Shown here: positions 50,897 to 60,286 of the stretch, in pieces
How positions within the stretch are numbered: the first letter of the stretch is position 1
Layout: every line of letters begins with the position of its first letter
Source: Cobetia sp. L2A1
GTDB taxonomy: Bacteria; Pseudomonadota; Gammaproteobacteria; Pseudomonadales; Halomonadaceae
Direction of reading: 5' to 3'
NCBI RefSeq assembly: GCF_009796845.1
Contig: NZ_CP047025.1
Coordinates: forward strand, 1-64,000
DNA: 64,000 nt
The notes under the pieces: generated by a model
Seen by the model: only the letters and a program-made list of their open reading frames with translations
Told to the model about the DNA's origin: nothing
The model's database searches: none
Translations under genes and position numbers: made by a program

Positions 50897-52147
50897 TCAA
50901 CCCTCGAAATCTGCTTCCGAGTAGAGTGTGCGAATACGCAAGGTATGGTCGACAGTTTTCAGTGCTTCAAGCGCCTTCTTGCCGTATGCCTTGTCGACAT
51001 CAATGACCACATAGCCGACCGTATTATTGGTCTGCAGGTACTGGCCAGAGATGTTGATGCCTTCGTCGGACAATACCTGATTGATACGAGATAGCACGCC
51101 CGGCACGTTGTCGTGAATGTGCAGCAGGCGATGTTTTTCCGGATGAGCTGGCAGGGCGACTTCAGGGAAGTTGACCGAGCCAACAGTGGTGCCGTTATCG
51201 GAGTAAGTCACCAGTTTCTCAGCCACTTCGACGCCGATGTTTTCCTGGGCTTCCATGGTGGAGCCACCGACATGCGGAGTCAGGATGACATTGTCGAATT
51301 CGCGCAGCGGAGACACGAACTCTTCCCCGTTACCTTTCGGTTCGACCGGGAAGACGTCGATGGCAGCGCCCAGCAGCTTACCGCTGGCAAGAACTTCTGC
51401 GAGATCTTCAATGACTACGGTAGAGCCGCGAGCCGCATTGATGAAGACGCTGTTCTGCTTCATCAGCGCGAACTGCTGCTTGCCCATCATCCACTTGGTA
51501 GAGGGGATCTCGGGCACGTGCAGTGTGACAATATCAGCGCGTGCGAGGAGCTCTTCCATACTGGCAACCTGGCGAGCATTACCCATGCCGAGCTTGGTGA
51601 CAGCATCGTAATAGATGACATCGAGGCCCAGTGATTCGCTGAGTACTGACAGCTGAGAACCGATGCTGCCATAGCCAACGATACCTAGCGTCTTGCCGCG
51701 CACTTCATGGCTGTTCTTGGCCGTCTTCATCCACAGGCCACGATGGGCCTTGGCACTCTTCTCCGGTACGCCACGCATCAGCATGATGGCTTCGGCCAGT
51801 ACCAGCTCAGCAACGGAGCGGGTGTTGGAGAAAGGCGCATTGAATACCGGGATGCCTCGCTTGAGTGCAGCTTCCAGATCGACCTGGTTGGTGCCGATAC
51901 AGAAGCAGCCGATGGCGGTCAGCTTTTCGGCAGCGTTGATCACGCGCTCATTGAGCTGGGTGCGAGAGCGAATGCCGATGAAGTGCACATCGCGGATTCT
52001 CTCGATCAGGTCATCCTCGGCAAGCGAGGTCTGAAGCAGCTCGATATTGGTGTAGCCTGCATTCAGGAAGTTATCTACCGCGGACTGGTGGACACCCTCG
52101 AGCAATAGGATCTTGATCTTGCTCTTGTCCAGAGACGTCTTGGCCAT
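50897..52147 (-). CDS. serA: D-3-phosphoglycerate dehydrogenase
   Basis: SerA is the first enzyme of serine synthesis. From ATG 52147 the protein has 416 residues: substrate domain (KIKILLLEGVHQSAVDNFLNAG), NAD-binding LGIVGYGSIGSQLSVLSESLG, catalytic HVPEIPSTKWMMG with TPHVGGSTMEAQENIG, and a C-terminal ACT domain (HIHDNVPGVLSRINQVLSDE) that binds serine in the E. coli type enzyme. The longer in-frame start is not supported. GAGAGGG lies about 12 bases upstream. Confidence 0.97.
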   Translation of the reverse strand: MAKTSLDKSKIKILLLEGVHQSAVDNFLNAGYTNIELLQTSLAEDDLIERIRDVHFIGIRSRTQLNERVINAAEKLTAIGCFCIGTNQVDLEAALKRGIPVFNAPFSNTRSVAELVLAEAIMLMRGVPEKSAKAHRGLWMKTAKNSHEVRGKTLGIVGYGSIGSQLSVLSESLGLDVIYYDAVTKLGMGNARQVASMEELLARADIVTLHVPEIPSTKWMMGKQQFALMKQNSVFINAARGSTVVIEDLAEVLASGKLLGAAIDVFPVEPKGNGEEFVSPLREFDNVILTPHVGGSTMEAQENIGVEVAEKLVTYSDNGTTVGSVNFPEVALPAHPEKHRLLHIHDNVPGVLSRINQVLSDEGINISGQYLQTNNTVGYVVIDVDKAYGKKALEALKTVDHTLRIRTLYSEADFEG

Positions 52148-52467
52148 TGTCGAATCAACCCTCTCGCCGGTCATGCCGGCGTTTCTGTTCGTTTGGTCTT
52201 TTTTCGTGACCTGCTGGCGTGTCACGCCTCGAGGAAACGCCAGAAAAACAGCGGGCGTGCTGTCAACAGGGGAGCAAAGAATATCACAGCCAGCGGGGCC
52301 TTCGGATGAAATGTCCGTGTGGTCGGTATGAAAAAGCCGCAGTTTGGTATGGGTTACTTGCTGTTATTCGTAAGTGCCGAGTGGGCAGCGTCGCGAAGCC
52401 CATCAGGTTATACTGGCACCTCACACAGACACACCGGGCCCGCCCGGTCCGATGAGCGAGAGCACTC
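52148..52467. other. serA / xseB divergent intergenic region
   Basis: No gene seen. A short hairpin, CGCCGG-TCATG-CCGGCG, sits at 52165-52181 in the serA leader. TTATACT near 52410 is a possible -10 for xseB without a clear -35; TTGACA occurs on the minus strand near 52260 without a good -10. Confidence 0.4.
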
Positions 52468-52752
52468 ATGGCCGAACAGGAAGCGCCGCAGGATTTCGCC
52501 GCCACCCTTGCCCGTCTTGAAGGGTTGGTGACGCTGCTCGAAACTGGCGACATGTCGCTGGAAGCGTCGCTTGGCGCTTTCGAGGACGGGGTGCGTCTGG
52601 CGCGCGAAGCGCAGCAGCGTCTCGATAGTGCCGAGCTGCGGTTGCAGGCGCTGATAGAGGGACCCGAGGGCGCACTAGTGCCGGCAGCATTCGCCGCACC
52701 TGAAACCTCGGCCAGCGCGTCGGGTGATGCAGATGAGGAGAAGGACTGGTGA
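52468..52752 (+). CDS. xseB: exodeoxyribonuclease VII small subunit
   Basis: Small chain of exonuclease VII. The 94-residue protein contains the family core FAATLARLEGLVTLLETGDMSLEASLGAFEDGVRLAREAQQ-type motif in its first 55 residues, which forms a helical pair, and an Ala-rich acidic tail. Its stop overlaps the ispA GTG (GTGA). Gene order xseB-ispA-dxs is widely conserved. Confidence 0.93.
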   Translation: MAEQEAPQDFAATLARLEGLVTLLETGDMSLEASLGAFEDGVRLAREAQQRLDSAELRLQALIEGPEGALVPAAFAAPETSASASGDADEEKDW

Positions 52753-53684
52753 CGTCAGGTATAGTGAATCCAGAGGTCTCGTCATCCGATTTGCAGGCGA
52801 GTGAGCTGATCCGTTCAGGACAGGCACGCAGCGAGGCTGTGCTTGAGACGCTGCTGACGCCGGTCAGTGGCGCCGTGAGTGAGCGCCTCGAAGAGGCCAT
52901 GCGGTATAGCGTATTGGGTGGTGGCAAGCGTCTGCGACCCGTGCTGCTGTACGCAGCGGGCCGTGCGCTGGGTAGTGACGAGGATATCGCTGGGCGCGCC
53001 GCGCTGGATGCCGCTGCCGCTGCATTGGAACTGGTGCATGCGTATTCACTGGTCCATGATGACCTGCCGGCCATGGACGATGATGATCTTCGTCGTGGTC
53101 GTCCGACGGTGCATCGTGCTTTTGACGAGGCGACTGCCATCTTGGCCGGTGATGCCTTGCTGACGTTGGCCTTTGAAGTGATGGCTGACTCAGGGCACGT
53201 GAGAATGCCTGCGCTGGTGCGTACGCTCGCCGAAGCTTCTGGCCGTCGCGGCATGGTCGCTGGTCAGGCGCTGGATCTCGAGGCCGTGGGGCAGTTCCGC
53301 GAAGTTGAAGCGCTATCAAGGATGCATGCTTACAAGACTGGAGCGTTGATCCGCGCAGCTGTTCGTCTAGGCGGACTGGTCGCAGTGCAAGAACAGGATT
53401 CGCGTCTGGTGGCACTTGACCGCTACGCTGCTGCCATTGGCCTTGCCTTCCAGATTCAGGATGACATTCTGGATGTGACCGGCGATACCGCGACGCTAGG
53501 CAAGACTGCCGGCGCGGACGCCGCACGTGACAAGCCGACCTATCCCTCGCTGCTCGGGCTCGAAGGCGCTCAAGAGCGTGCTGGCCAGCTGTTGGACGAG
53601 GCCCTGGATGCTCTGGCACCGTTGGGAGAGGCCGCTGCGCCACTCGCGGTGCTGGCGCGCTACATGATCGAGCGAGACCACTGA
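52749..53684 (+). CDS. ispA: farnesyl diphosphate synthase
   Basis: IspA condenses isoprenyl units into farnesyl diphosphate. The 311-residue prenyltransferase starts at GTG 52749 and has the first Asp-rich motif DDLPAMDDDDLRRGRP and the second QIQDDILDVTGD, the GGGKRLRP substrate motif, and the MVAGQALDLEA segment. Sits between xseB and dxs, coupling early and later steps of isoprenoid synthesis. Confidence 0.95.
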   Translation: MTSGIVNPEVSSSDLQASELIRSGQARSEAVLETLLTPVSGAVSERLEEAMRYSVLGGGKRLRPVLLYAAGRALGSDEDIAGRAALDAAAAALELVHAYSLVHDDLPAMDDDDLRRGRPTVHRAFDEATAILAGDALLTLAFEVMADSGHVRMPALVRTLAEASGRRGMVAGQALDLEAVGQFREVEALSRMHAYKTGALIRAAVRLGGLVAVQEQDSRLVALDRYAAAIGLAFQIQDDILDVTGDTATLGKTAGADAARDKPTYPSLLGLEGAQERAGQLLDEALDALAPLGEAAAPLAVLARYMIERDH

Positions 53685-53696
53685 TTCCTGACGCCT

Positions 53697-55619
53697 ATGA
53701 AGCTGTTTGACGAGATACCTCAGGCGCGCCCCGCGACGCCACTGCTTGATGCTGTAGAGACCCCATCGGCCTTGCGAACGCTGAGCGTGGCACAGCTGCG
53801 CCAACTTGCGGATGAATTGCGTGCCTACCTGCTCTATAGCGTTGGCTGCACGGGTGGACACTTCGGTGCCGGCCTTGGTGTGGTCGAGCTGACGGTAGCG
53901 CTCCATCATGCGTTGGAAACGCCGCATGATCGTTTGGTATGGGATGTGGGGCATCAAGCTTATCCGCACAAGATTCTGACGGGTCGCCGTGAGGCCATGC
54001 ATAGCATGCGTCAGTACGGTGGCCTATCGGCCTTCCCCAAGCGTGCCGAAAGCGAATTCGATACCTTCGGGGTCGGCCACTCCAGTACCTCAATCAGTGC
54101 CGCGCTCGGCATGGCGCTGGGCGCCCGCACTGCAGGCGAGAAACGGCGTGCCTGTGCCGTTATCGGTGATGGTGCATTGACGGCCGGCATGGCATTTGAG
54201 GCACTGGCGCACGCAGGGCACGTCAAGGCCAATCTTCTGGTGGTGCTCAACGACAATGAGATGTCGATCTCGGAGAATGTCGGTGGGATGGCCAGTTATC
54301 TGGCACGTATTCTGGCGAGTAAGCCGTATACCCAGATGCGAGCCAACGGCAAGAAGGTGCTATCGCATCTGCCAGGCGCGCTTGAGTTTGCCAAGCGCAC
54401 CGAAGAGCACATGAAGGGCTTCATTAGTCCGGCAACATTGTTTGAAGAGATGGGCTTCAACTATATCGGCCCCATCGATGGGCATGACCTGCCTGCGCTG
54501 GTGCAGACGCTGCACAACATGCGCGACCTGGAAGGGCCGCAGTTCTTGCATGTGGTCACCCGCAAGGGCAAAGGCTTCATTCCTGCCGAGCAGGACCCGA
54601 TTGGTTATCACGCCATCACCAAGCTCGAGAAAGCACCACTGGACGTCGCCCGGGAAGCGCCTGCCGTCACCGATGCGCCTATTGCGAAACCGCAGAAGTA
54701 CTGCAGCGTGTTCGGTAACTGGTTGTGCGATGCCGCGGCTGCCGATCCACGTATCATTGGCGTGACGCCAGCGATGCGTGAAGGCTCGGACCTGGTGCGC
54801 TTCTCGAAGGAATACCCAGAGCGTTACTACGATGTCGCCATCGCTGAGCAGCACGCGGTGACGGTTGCGGCAGGAATGGCTTGTGAAGGTATGAAGCCCG
54901 TCGTGGCGATTTACTCCACCTTCCTGCAGCGTGGCTACGATCAGCTGATTCATGACGTGGCGGTGCAGAAGCTGGATGTCACCTTCGCGATTGATCGTGC
55001 TGGACTGGTTGGTGAAGACGGCCCGACTCACCACGGCAGTCTCGATCTCTCCTTCCTGCGCTGTGTGCCGGAGCTAGTGCTGATGGCACCCGCGGATGAG
55101 GCAGAGTGCCGTGGGATGTTGAGTGCGGCGCTAGCATATCCGGGGCCAGCGGCAGTACGTTATCCGCGTGGTACTGGACCTGGTGTGGCAACGGGGCATG
55201 ATCTTGAGCCACTGCCGATCGGGCGTGGCGAATATCGTCGGCGTATCGTCGGTAATCCTGACGTACGGGTAGCGATTGTAGCGATCGGCAGCATGAATAT
55301 GCCTGTTACCGAGGTAGCTGAGGCACTGAATGCGACCCACTTCAACCTGCGCTCGATAAAGCCGTTGGACCGTGAGGCGCTGCTGGATATTGCCGAGGGA
55401 CATGATCTGGTCGTGACTGTCGAAGAAAATGCCATCGCCGGTGGTGCTGGTACAGGTGTGGCCGAGCTATACCTCAATGCAGGCTTGGCACAGCCCATGT
55501 TGCTGTTGGGGCTGTCGGACAGTTTCGTTGAGCATGGCAAGCCTGCTGAGTTACTACGTGACTGTGGGTTGGATGCTGCCGGTATTCGCGCCAGTATCGA
55601 GGCACGCCTCGCTCGCTGA
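53697..55619 (+). CDS. dxs: 1-deoxy-D-xylulose-5-phosphate synthase
   Basis: Dxs makes DXP from pyruvate and glyceraldehyde 3-phosphate with thiamine diphosphate, the first step of the MEP pathway. The 640-residue protein has [37 protein letters not shown], the ThDP motif [18 protein letters not shown] ... [13 protein letters not shown], and the transketolase-like half with [14 protein letters not shown] and [15 protein letters not shown]. It follows ispA by 12 bases; a terminator follows. Confidence 0.97.
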   Translation: MKLFDEIPQARPATPLLDAVETPSALRTLSVAQLRQLADELRAYLLYSVGCTGGHFGAGLGVVELTVALHHALETPHDRLVWDVGHQAYPHKILTGRREAMHSMRQYGGLSAFPKRAESEFDTFGVGHSSTSISAALGMALGARTAGEKRRACAVIGDGALTAGMAFEALAHAGHVKANLLVVLNDNEMSISENVGGMASYLARILASKPYTQMRANGKKVLSHLPGALEFAKRTEEHMKGFISPATLFEEMGFNYIGPIDGHDLPALVQTLHNMRDLEGPQFLHVVTRKGKGFIPAEQDPIGYHAITKLEKAPLDVAREAPAVTDAPIAKPQKYCSVFGNWLCDAAAADPRIIGVTPAMREGSDLVRFSKEYPERYYDVAIAEQHAVTVAAGMACEGMKPVVAIYSTFLQRGYDQLIHDVAVQKLDVTFAIDRAGLVGEDGPTHHGSLDLSFLRCVPELVLMAPADEAECRGMLSAALAYPGPAAVRYPRGTGPGVATGHDLEPLPIGRGEYRRRIVGNPDVRVAIVAIGSMNMPVTEVAEALNATHFNLRSIKPLDREALLDIAEGHDLVVTVEENAIAGGAGTGVAELYLNAGLAQPMLLLGLSDSFVEHGKPAELLRDCGLDAAGIRASIEARLAR

Positions 55620-55640
55620 GTGCTTGTTCGAGTGATACTG

Positions 55641-55692
55641 AAGCGCCTGTGGATGACTCGAGACATCGAGTTGTCCACAGGCGCTTTTTTAC
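55641..55692 (+). terminator. Rho-independent terminator after dxs
   Basis: AAGCGCCTGTGGA pairs with TCCACAGGCGCTT at the base of a long stem, with a further ACTCGA/TCGAGT pairing above it, then six T. One strand of the stem contains TTGTCCACA, one base from a DnaA box. Confidence 0.85.
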
Positions 55693-55864
55693 GTCCGTAT
55701 TCCGAAGGTTTCTGTCCAGTGGGTGCGACTTTTCTGGCCAGCCAATCCATATCACACCATGCTAGGTTTCGCTCTTTTGATGTCTCCTGATGCACTTTTC
55801 TGTGAGATGTCTTGTGCTATTCATGGTCCGGTTCGCCATCCATCTTTCTGGAGTCATTTTTGCC

Positions 55865-56497
55865 ATGTTGACGACCCTTTACAGCTATCCCAACTCCCGC
55901 TCACTACGTGTTGCCTGGACGCTTGAGGAGTTGGGCCTCGAGTATCAGGTACACAGTCTCGATTTGAAGGCGGGAGAAGGACGTAGCCCTGAGTATCTGG
56001 CGATTCACCCGGACGGCAAGGCGCCCGCATTGGTGGACGATGAAGTGACGCTGTTTGAGTCAAGCGCCATTTGCCGTTACTTGGCCGCTCGTGAAGGCCG
56101 CTTGATGCCGCCATCGCTGGCCGGGCAGGCACAGCTTGATCAGTGGCTCAGCTTCCTTACTACCGAGCTCGAGCAGCCGTTGTGGACGCTGGCCAAGCAC
56201 ACCTTTGCCCTGCCGGAAGAGCAGCGTTGTGATGCAGTGAAGCAGACGGCACAGTGGGAGTTTCAGCGAGCGTTGGCGGCTTTGTCGCGTCGTTTTGACG
56301 GACGTGGCTGGCTACTGGGTGATGAATTCACCCTTGCTGACCTCTTCTTGGCGCAGACGCTGGGGTGGGCACAGAAAGCAGGTCAGCCGATACCTGAAAT
56401 GCTGGAAAAATGGGCGTCAGAGGCGCTAGCGCGTCCGGCATGTGAGCGTGCACGACAGCGTGAAGCCCTGGCGGCCAGTGAGCGGCAGAAGGCTTGA
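55865..56497 (+). CDS. glutathione S-transferase
   Basis: A 210-residue GST, from ATG 55865 (GGAG upstream); a longer in-frame start adds an unrelated hydrophobic tail. N-terminal thioredoxin-like domain: LYSYPNSRSLRVAWTLEELGL, with the Ser/Pro segment at the glutathione site, and GKAPALVDDEVTLFESSAICRYLA (the ESSAI glutathione motif). C-terminal helical domain ends WLLGDEFTLADLFLAQTLGWA. Class and substrate cannot be told. Confidence 0.92.
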   Translation: MLTTLYSYPNSRSLRVAWTLEELGLEYQVHSLDLKAGEGRSPEYLAIHPDGKAPALVDDEVTLFESSAICRYLAAREGRLMPPSLAGQAQLDQWLSFLTTELEQPLWTLAKHTFALPEEQRCDAVKQTAQWEFQRALAALSRRFDGRGWLLGDEFTLADLFLAQTLGWAQKAGQPIPEMLEKWASEALARPACERARQREALAASERQKA

Positions 56498-56598
56498 TGC
56501 CAGCCTCTGTGCGCCGAGAATGAGGGATAACATTACCTAGTGACACGACGACGCAGTATTGAGTGAATGAAATGGCTCTAGAAGGCCGCTGAAGCGCC

Positions 56599-56633
56599 AA
56601 GGCGCCATCCTGATATCAGGATGGCGCCTTTTT
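56599..56633. terminator. Rho-independent terminator after the GST gene
   Basis: AAGGCGCCATCCTGA (56599-56613) pairs with its reverse complement just after it (TCAGGATGGCGCCTT, 56616-56630) and is followed by T. Confidence 0.88.
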
Positions 56634-56639
56634 CGTTTT

Positions 56640-57162
56640 TAGTCCGTAGAGAGGCTTGTTGGCCGTATGAATGCAATGTGTAGCCAGGATTATGGATGAA
56701 ATGAGTGGCCCGTGCGGATGACGTGGCCGTACTTACCGCGATGTCGAGCATTTCATGACGCCCACCATCTTTTTCGTTGGGGCGAAGAGAGCTTCCGGAA
56801 ATGGAAAGGGAAAGAAAGAGGGAGAGAGTAGAGACAGAATGGCATAGGAAAGGCCATTTGATGCGCTTATTTACCAGTTTTGACTCTTTATTTGATTCGT
56901 AAATGCGGTGTTTGTGCATCGATGCGTATTAATTGATCCATCTCGGTTGTCGGCATGCATAGAGAAGGGTTTCATCAGGAGATAAGCGAGAAGAATCATG
57001 CAATTGAAGGATGAGATTGCTTTGTCTGACATGCCGCGGGTTAAAGTGCACTCCATGATTCCATTTATTGCTTTTTTCGTATCTAAATATGAAGCGTAAA
57101 GTGTTTTGTTGCGCATCTTTTGTTATCATCACCTGGAAAAAGATCAATGGAGATAACAACTT
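56640..57162. other. AT-richer gap before the Fic-like gene
   Basis: This roughly 520-base stretch is visibly richer in A and T than the flanks. It has no reading frame with a ribosome site and family features; a reverse frame of 81 codons looks random. It presumably holds the promoter of the Fic-like gene. It may mark the edge of an acquired segment. Confidence 0.45.
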
Positions 57163-58440
57163 ATGTGGATATGGCAGCAGGACGACTGGCCGCAGGGTCG
57201 ATTGACGGTCATGGCTCTGCTGGGGCCGCTGGCGGCGACGCAGGCAGTCATGTCTCCGTTGGTGGCTCAAGGGCAGCACCTTTACCCGCGACAGCGCCTG
57301 CGCCTTGAGGCGACCTTGCTCAGCGAAGAGATGGAATCCAGTGCCCAGCTGTCTGGTGTAGTGCTCAGTCGCGCAGCATTGCGTGATGCGCTGTATCAAG
57401 CACTGGGACTGGAGACCGGGCAGCAGGAGAGTCCTCGCGGACAGTCACCCGGTGTTGACGTATTTGCTGATGTCACGCTTGAGGTTGTTCGCACTGCCTT
57501 TCAGCCGTTACAGCAAGAGCAGGTATTGGAGTGGCATCGACGACTGGGCCCTTTTCTACCGCGCAGCAGTGGCCAGCAGTTGGGCGCATGGCGTGCCGGG
57601 GCCTATGAGGCTGTCAGTGGGCGCTATGGGATCAAGCGTTTGCGCTATCGCGCGCCGGCGACCACGCCACAAGAGCTAGAAGAAGAGCTCGCTGCCTTTT
57701 GGGCGCGTTTGACAGCAGAAGAGCCGGATGTGGATAACCCGGGTGTCTTGAATGCTCTCTTGCTGCATGCGCACTGGCAGGCACTATCACCGCTGGCAAT
57801 AGGCAATGGTTTGATCGGACGCCTGTTATTGATGCGCTGGCTAACCCGCATTGATGCGCTGGGTGCGCTACAACAGCAAAGCGAATGGTCAGGAAAGGTT
57901 GGTGAGCAGCTCGGCGGGGAGGCGTTGGAGCAGCTGTGTTGGCGTCGTCAGTCATTGTTCGCAGTAGTGCTTGAACATCAAGATGCGCTGCGTGAGCTGG
58001 AACAGCACTGTTTTGGCAAGCCGGATGAATCTGCCAGCGGACGTCAGTTGCCACCGATGCTGGATCGCGCCCTGAATGGTGAGGCGGTAGAGGAATTGCC
58101 CGGCGATATGAATGCCTGGGTACAGTGGTGGATGGCCCGGCTGCGTGAGGGAGGGCGACGTACCTCCTTCCATTATCAACGTGTACAACGTTCTGAACGG
58201 CTATGGCTGCAGCATGCACGTACACCGCTGAACTCACGTCAGCGTGAATTGGTACTGACGCTATTGGAGCGCGATGACGAAGAAGGCATAGGTCGTGCGG
58301 AATATCGTGCGTTGGTCGCAACCTCTGATCCCACCGCAGCGCGTGATCTGGCAGACCTGACGGCCAAGCAGGTATTGGAAAGTTATGGCGTTGGACGAGG
58401 CACACGCTATCGCTTGCCGATTTTCACAGAGCAAGAATAG
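57163..58440 (+). CDS. degenerate Fic/DUF4172 family protein, predicted without AMPylase activity
   Basis: A 425-residue protein with the three parts of DUF4172-type Fic proteins: an N-terminal module starting MWIWQQDDWPQGRL, a central Fic fold, and a C-terminal winged helix (SRQRELVLTLLERDDEEGIG ... LTAKQVLESYGVG). The Fic motif HPFx(D/E)GNGRxxR is degenerate: residues 209-220 read SPLAIGNGLIGR, so the catalytic His is Ser, the acidic residue is Ile and the Arg is Leu. The inhibitory motif SAIEGE-like position reads SAQLSG (60-65), losing the Glu. It may act as a DNA-binding or scaffold protein, or be drifting. GGAG precedes the ATG. Confidence 0.85.
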   Translation: MWIWQQDDWPQGRLTVMALLGPLAATQAVMSPLVAQGQHLYPRQRLRLEATLLSEEMESSAQLSGVVLSRAALRDALYQALGLETGQQESPRGQSPGVDVFADVTLEVVRTAFQPLQQEQVLEWHRRLGPFLPRSSGQQLGAWRAGAYEAVSGRYGIKRLRYRAPATTPQELEEELAAFWARLTAEEPDVDNPGVLNALLLHAHWQALSPLAIGNGLIGRLLLMRWLTRIDALGALQQQSEWSGKVGEQLGGEALEQLCWRRQSLFAVVLEHQDALRELEQHCFGKPDESASGRQLPPMLDRALNGEAVEELPGDMNAWVQWWMARLREGGRRTSFHYQRVQRSERLWLQHARTPLNSRQRELVLTLLERDDEEGIGRAEYRALVATSDPTAARDLADLTAKQVLESYGVGRGTRYRLPIFTEQE

Positions 58441-58508
58441 TGCGCAGAAAATCATCAGGTCGACGCCGACGGTGGAAGGTAGGGGAGGGGCTAGCGGGCA
58501 GGAATAAC

Positions 58509-58580
58509 ACTGGGCAGAAGCAGATCTGAGCAGAAGTAGGTCAGGGCAGAAGTCACCGCGATAGACTACTTCTGCCCAGT
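58509..58580. repeat. three 16-base tandem repeats with a terminal inverted repeat
   Basis: Three imperfect copies of a 16-base unit with core GCAGAAG occupy 58511-58526, 58527-58542 and 58543-58558. In addition ACTGGGCAGAAG (58509-58520) is the exact reverse complement of CTTCTGCCCAGT (58569-58580). The block lies between two convergent genes and may act as a weak terminator. Confidence 0.7.
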
Positions 58581-58587
58581 GAAGTGC

Positions 58588-59319
58588 TCAGACGGTGTAA
58601 GGCAGTACACCGGTATAGATGGCAAAGAAGTGGCAGGTGCTGCCACCGAGCACGAACAGATGCCAGATCGCATGGTGATAGCGCAGCTGCGTCATCAGGA
58701 AGAAGATCACGCCTAACGTATAGGTAATCCCTCCAGCGACCAGCAGGATCAGCCCGTTTTCGGAAAGCTGATCCACCAGCATGGGTGAGGCAAATACGAT
58801 CAGCCACCCCATCAATAGATAGACGGTGACGCGTAGAGTGCTGAAACGCTCTGGCCAGCGCAGCTTGAGAAAGATGCCGCCGAGCGCGAGAGACCAGATG
58901 ATGGCAAACAGCGTCCAGCCGGTAGGACCGCGCAGATTGACCAGCAAGAAAGGTGTGTAGGTGCCGGCGATCAGCAAATAGATGGCGCAGTGATCCACTA
59001 GCTGAAAAGCATACTTGAGACGTGGATGACGAATGCCGTGATAGAGCGTCGAGGCGGCATAAAGCACCACCAGCGTGACACCGTAGAGGCTGACGCTGAC
59101 AATCTTCCACGGATCAGCTTCTGTCGCCAGACTGGCCATCACGATGAGCACGATCATGCCGATCAACCCCATCACGGCACCGATGCCATGACTGGCGCTG
59201 TGCAGCCATTCTTCAAGATGAGTATAGAGGGCAGGCTGTGAATCGCCGTCGTCCCTCTGATCAGAAGGCGGCGATGGGGGTGTGGATAAAGAAGAAGACG
59301 ATAACGAATCGTTGCGCAT
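58588..59319 (-). CDS. hemolysin III family membrane protein
   Basis: A 243-residue multi-pass inner-membrane protein of the HlyIII/PAQR family (E. coli YqfA type). After a Ser/Asp-rich cytoplasmic tail (about 40 residues) come seven predicted hydrophobic helices. Family signatures: EEWLHSASHGIGAVMGLIG, LYHGIRHPRLKYAFQLVDHCAIYLLIAGTYTPF and the C-terminal RYHHAIWHLFVLGGSTCHFFAI, with metal-site His residues. The true function is not established; hemolytic activity is not implied. Confidence 0.92.
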   Translation of the reverse strand: MRNDSLSSSSLSTPPSPPSDQRDDGDSQPALYTHLEEWLHSASHGIGAVMGLIGMIVLIVMASLATEADPWKIVSVSLYGVTLVVLYAASTLYHGIRHPRLKYAFQLVDHCAIYLLIAGTYTPFLLVNLRGPTGWTLFAIIWSLALGGIFLKLRWPERFSTLRVTVYLLMGWLIVFASPMLVDQLSENGLILLVAGGITYTLGVIFFLMTQLRYHHAIWHLFVLGGSTCHFFAIYTGVLPYTV

Positions 59320-59533
59320 GGCACGGCCTCCGGCGCGGGTTCACCTCTAGATTACTCCTCCTCGAGTGACGGCGTCATTTCACGCATGGCCATCTTGCGA
59401 ACTCTGTTGGCTATCTTGTCAAGGCAATGCTGTCGCGATGAGTCACGTATGGCATCGTGCTAACGCCATTGTGGCTTAGTGCATAAGCAGCCGACACGAC
59501 GATCGGCCACTTATCCAGAAATGAACGGCGCGG

Positions 59534-59557
59534 GAGGTTGATAACGAGGTTGATAAC
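59534..59557. repeat. perfect 12-base tandem duplication
   Basis: GAGGTTGATAAC occurs twice in direct succession (59534-59545, 59546-59557) in the hemolysin III / ribA intergenic region. Confidence 0.85.
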
Positions 59558-59562
59558 TCTGA

Positions 59563-59601
59563 GGCCAAGAGTCTTTGCCTTCACTAGCGCTAGTCTTGGC
59601 C
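59563..59601. repeat. inverted repeat downstream of ribA
   Basis: GGCCAAGA (59563-59570) and TCTTGGCC (59594-59601) flank an inner palindrome, ACTAGCGCTAGT (59583-59594). It lies 17 bases after the ribA stop on the minus strand and may act as its terminator, although no T-run follows. Confidence 0.6.
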
Positions 59602-59617
59602 GCCGAGGCTCTTAGGA

Positions 59618-60253
59618 CTAGTTGCGACGCTCGATATCCACGTCACTGGCCTGAGTGAAGTCATCCAGCGCCATCATGTGGCCCAGTTTGTCAGCCTTGG
59701 TGGAAAGATATTGCTCGTTATGCGGGTTCAGGCCTGTGGTGATGGGTTGACGCTCGCTGATAGTGACGCCATCACGGGTGAGGGCATCCACCTTGCGCGG
59801 GTTATTGGTCATCAGCTTGAGCGTGTGAACGCCTAGGTGCTCAAGCATCGGTACGCAGATATCGTAGCGGCGCATGTCGGCACCGAACCCCAGTCGCTCG
59901 TTGGCTTCAACGGTATCAGCACCACCATCCTGCAGTTCGTAGGCGCGAATCTTGTTGAGCAGCCCTATACCGCGCCCTTCCTGGCGGAGGTAGAGCAGCA
60001 CGCCGCGGCCTTCGGCGGCGATGCGCTTGAGCGCTTCCTGCAGCTGATAGCCGCAGTCACAGCGCATGGAGAAGAGGGCATCGCCTGTCAGACATTCCGA
60101 ATGCACGCGGGCGAGCACTGGCGCGCCATCATCGATCTCGCCCAGTGTCAGCGCGATGTGGTCCTTGCCGGTGGTCTCGTCTTCGAAACCATGCATGGTG
60201 AAGGTCGCCCAGGGCGTTGGCAGCCGCGAGGCGGCGATGAATCGAATAGTCAC
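59618..60253 (-). CDS. ribA: GTP cyclohydrolase II
   Basis: RibA opens GTP in the first step of riboflavin synthesis. The 211-residue protein starts at GTG 60253 with GAGGTG upstream. Zinc ligands Cys54, Cys65 and Cys67 ([20 protein letters not shown]) match E. coli; further motifs are [15 protein letters not shown] and LMTNNPRK. No FMN riboswitch is visible upstream; instead a short hairpin (60268-60286) sits just before the ribosome-binding site. Confidence 0.96.
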   Translation of the reverse strand: MTIRFIAASRLPTPWATFTMHGFEDETTGKDHIALTLGEIDDGAPVLARVHSECLTGDALFSMRCDCGYQLQEALKRIAAEGRGVLLYLRQEGRGIGLLNKIRAYELQDGGADTVEANERLGFGADMRRYDICVPMLEHLGVHTLKLMTNNPRKVDALTRDGVTISERQPITTGLNPHNEQYLSTKADKLGHMMALDDFTQASDVDIERRN

Positions 60254-60267
60254 TGTTCACCTCGAAC

Positions 60268-60286
60268 GCCCGAGCATGTGTCGGGC
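60268..60286 (-). promoter_or_regulatory. hairpin in the ribA leader
   Basis: GCCCGA (60268-60273) and TCGGGC (60281-60286) form a six-base stem with a seven-base loop, three bases away from the GAGGTG ribosome site, preceded by a run of T on the minus strand. A further 9-base inverted repeat, GCATGCTGT/ACAGCATGC, lies at 60300-60308 and 60350-60358. Confidence 0.4.

Noticed and set aside
52466..53643. Long minus-strand frames over xseB-ispA
   Set aside because: Low-complexity Arg/Pro/Ser-rich translations typical of antisense of GC-rich genes.
56871..57116. 81-codon minus-strand frame in the AT-rich gap before the Fic-like gene
   Set aside because: No ribosome site, no domain, and composition consistent with chance.
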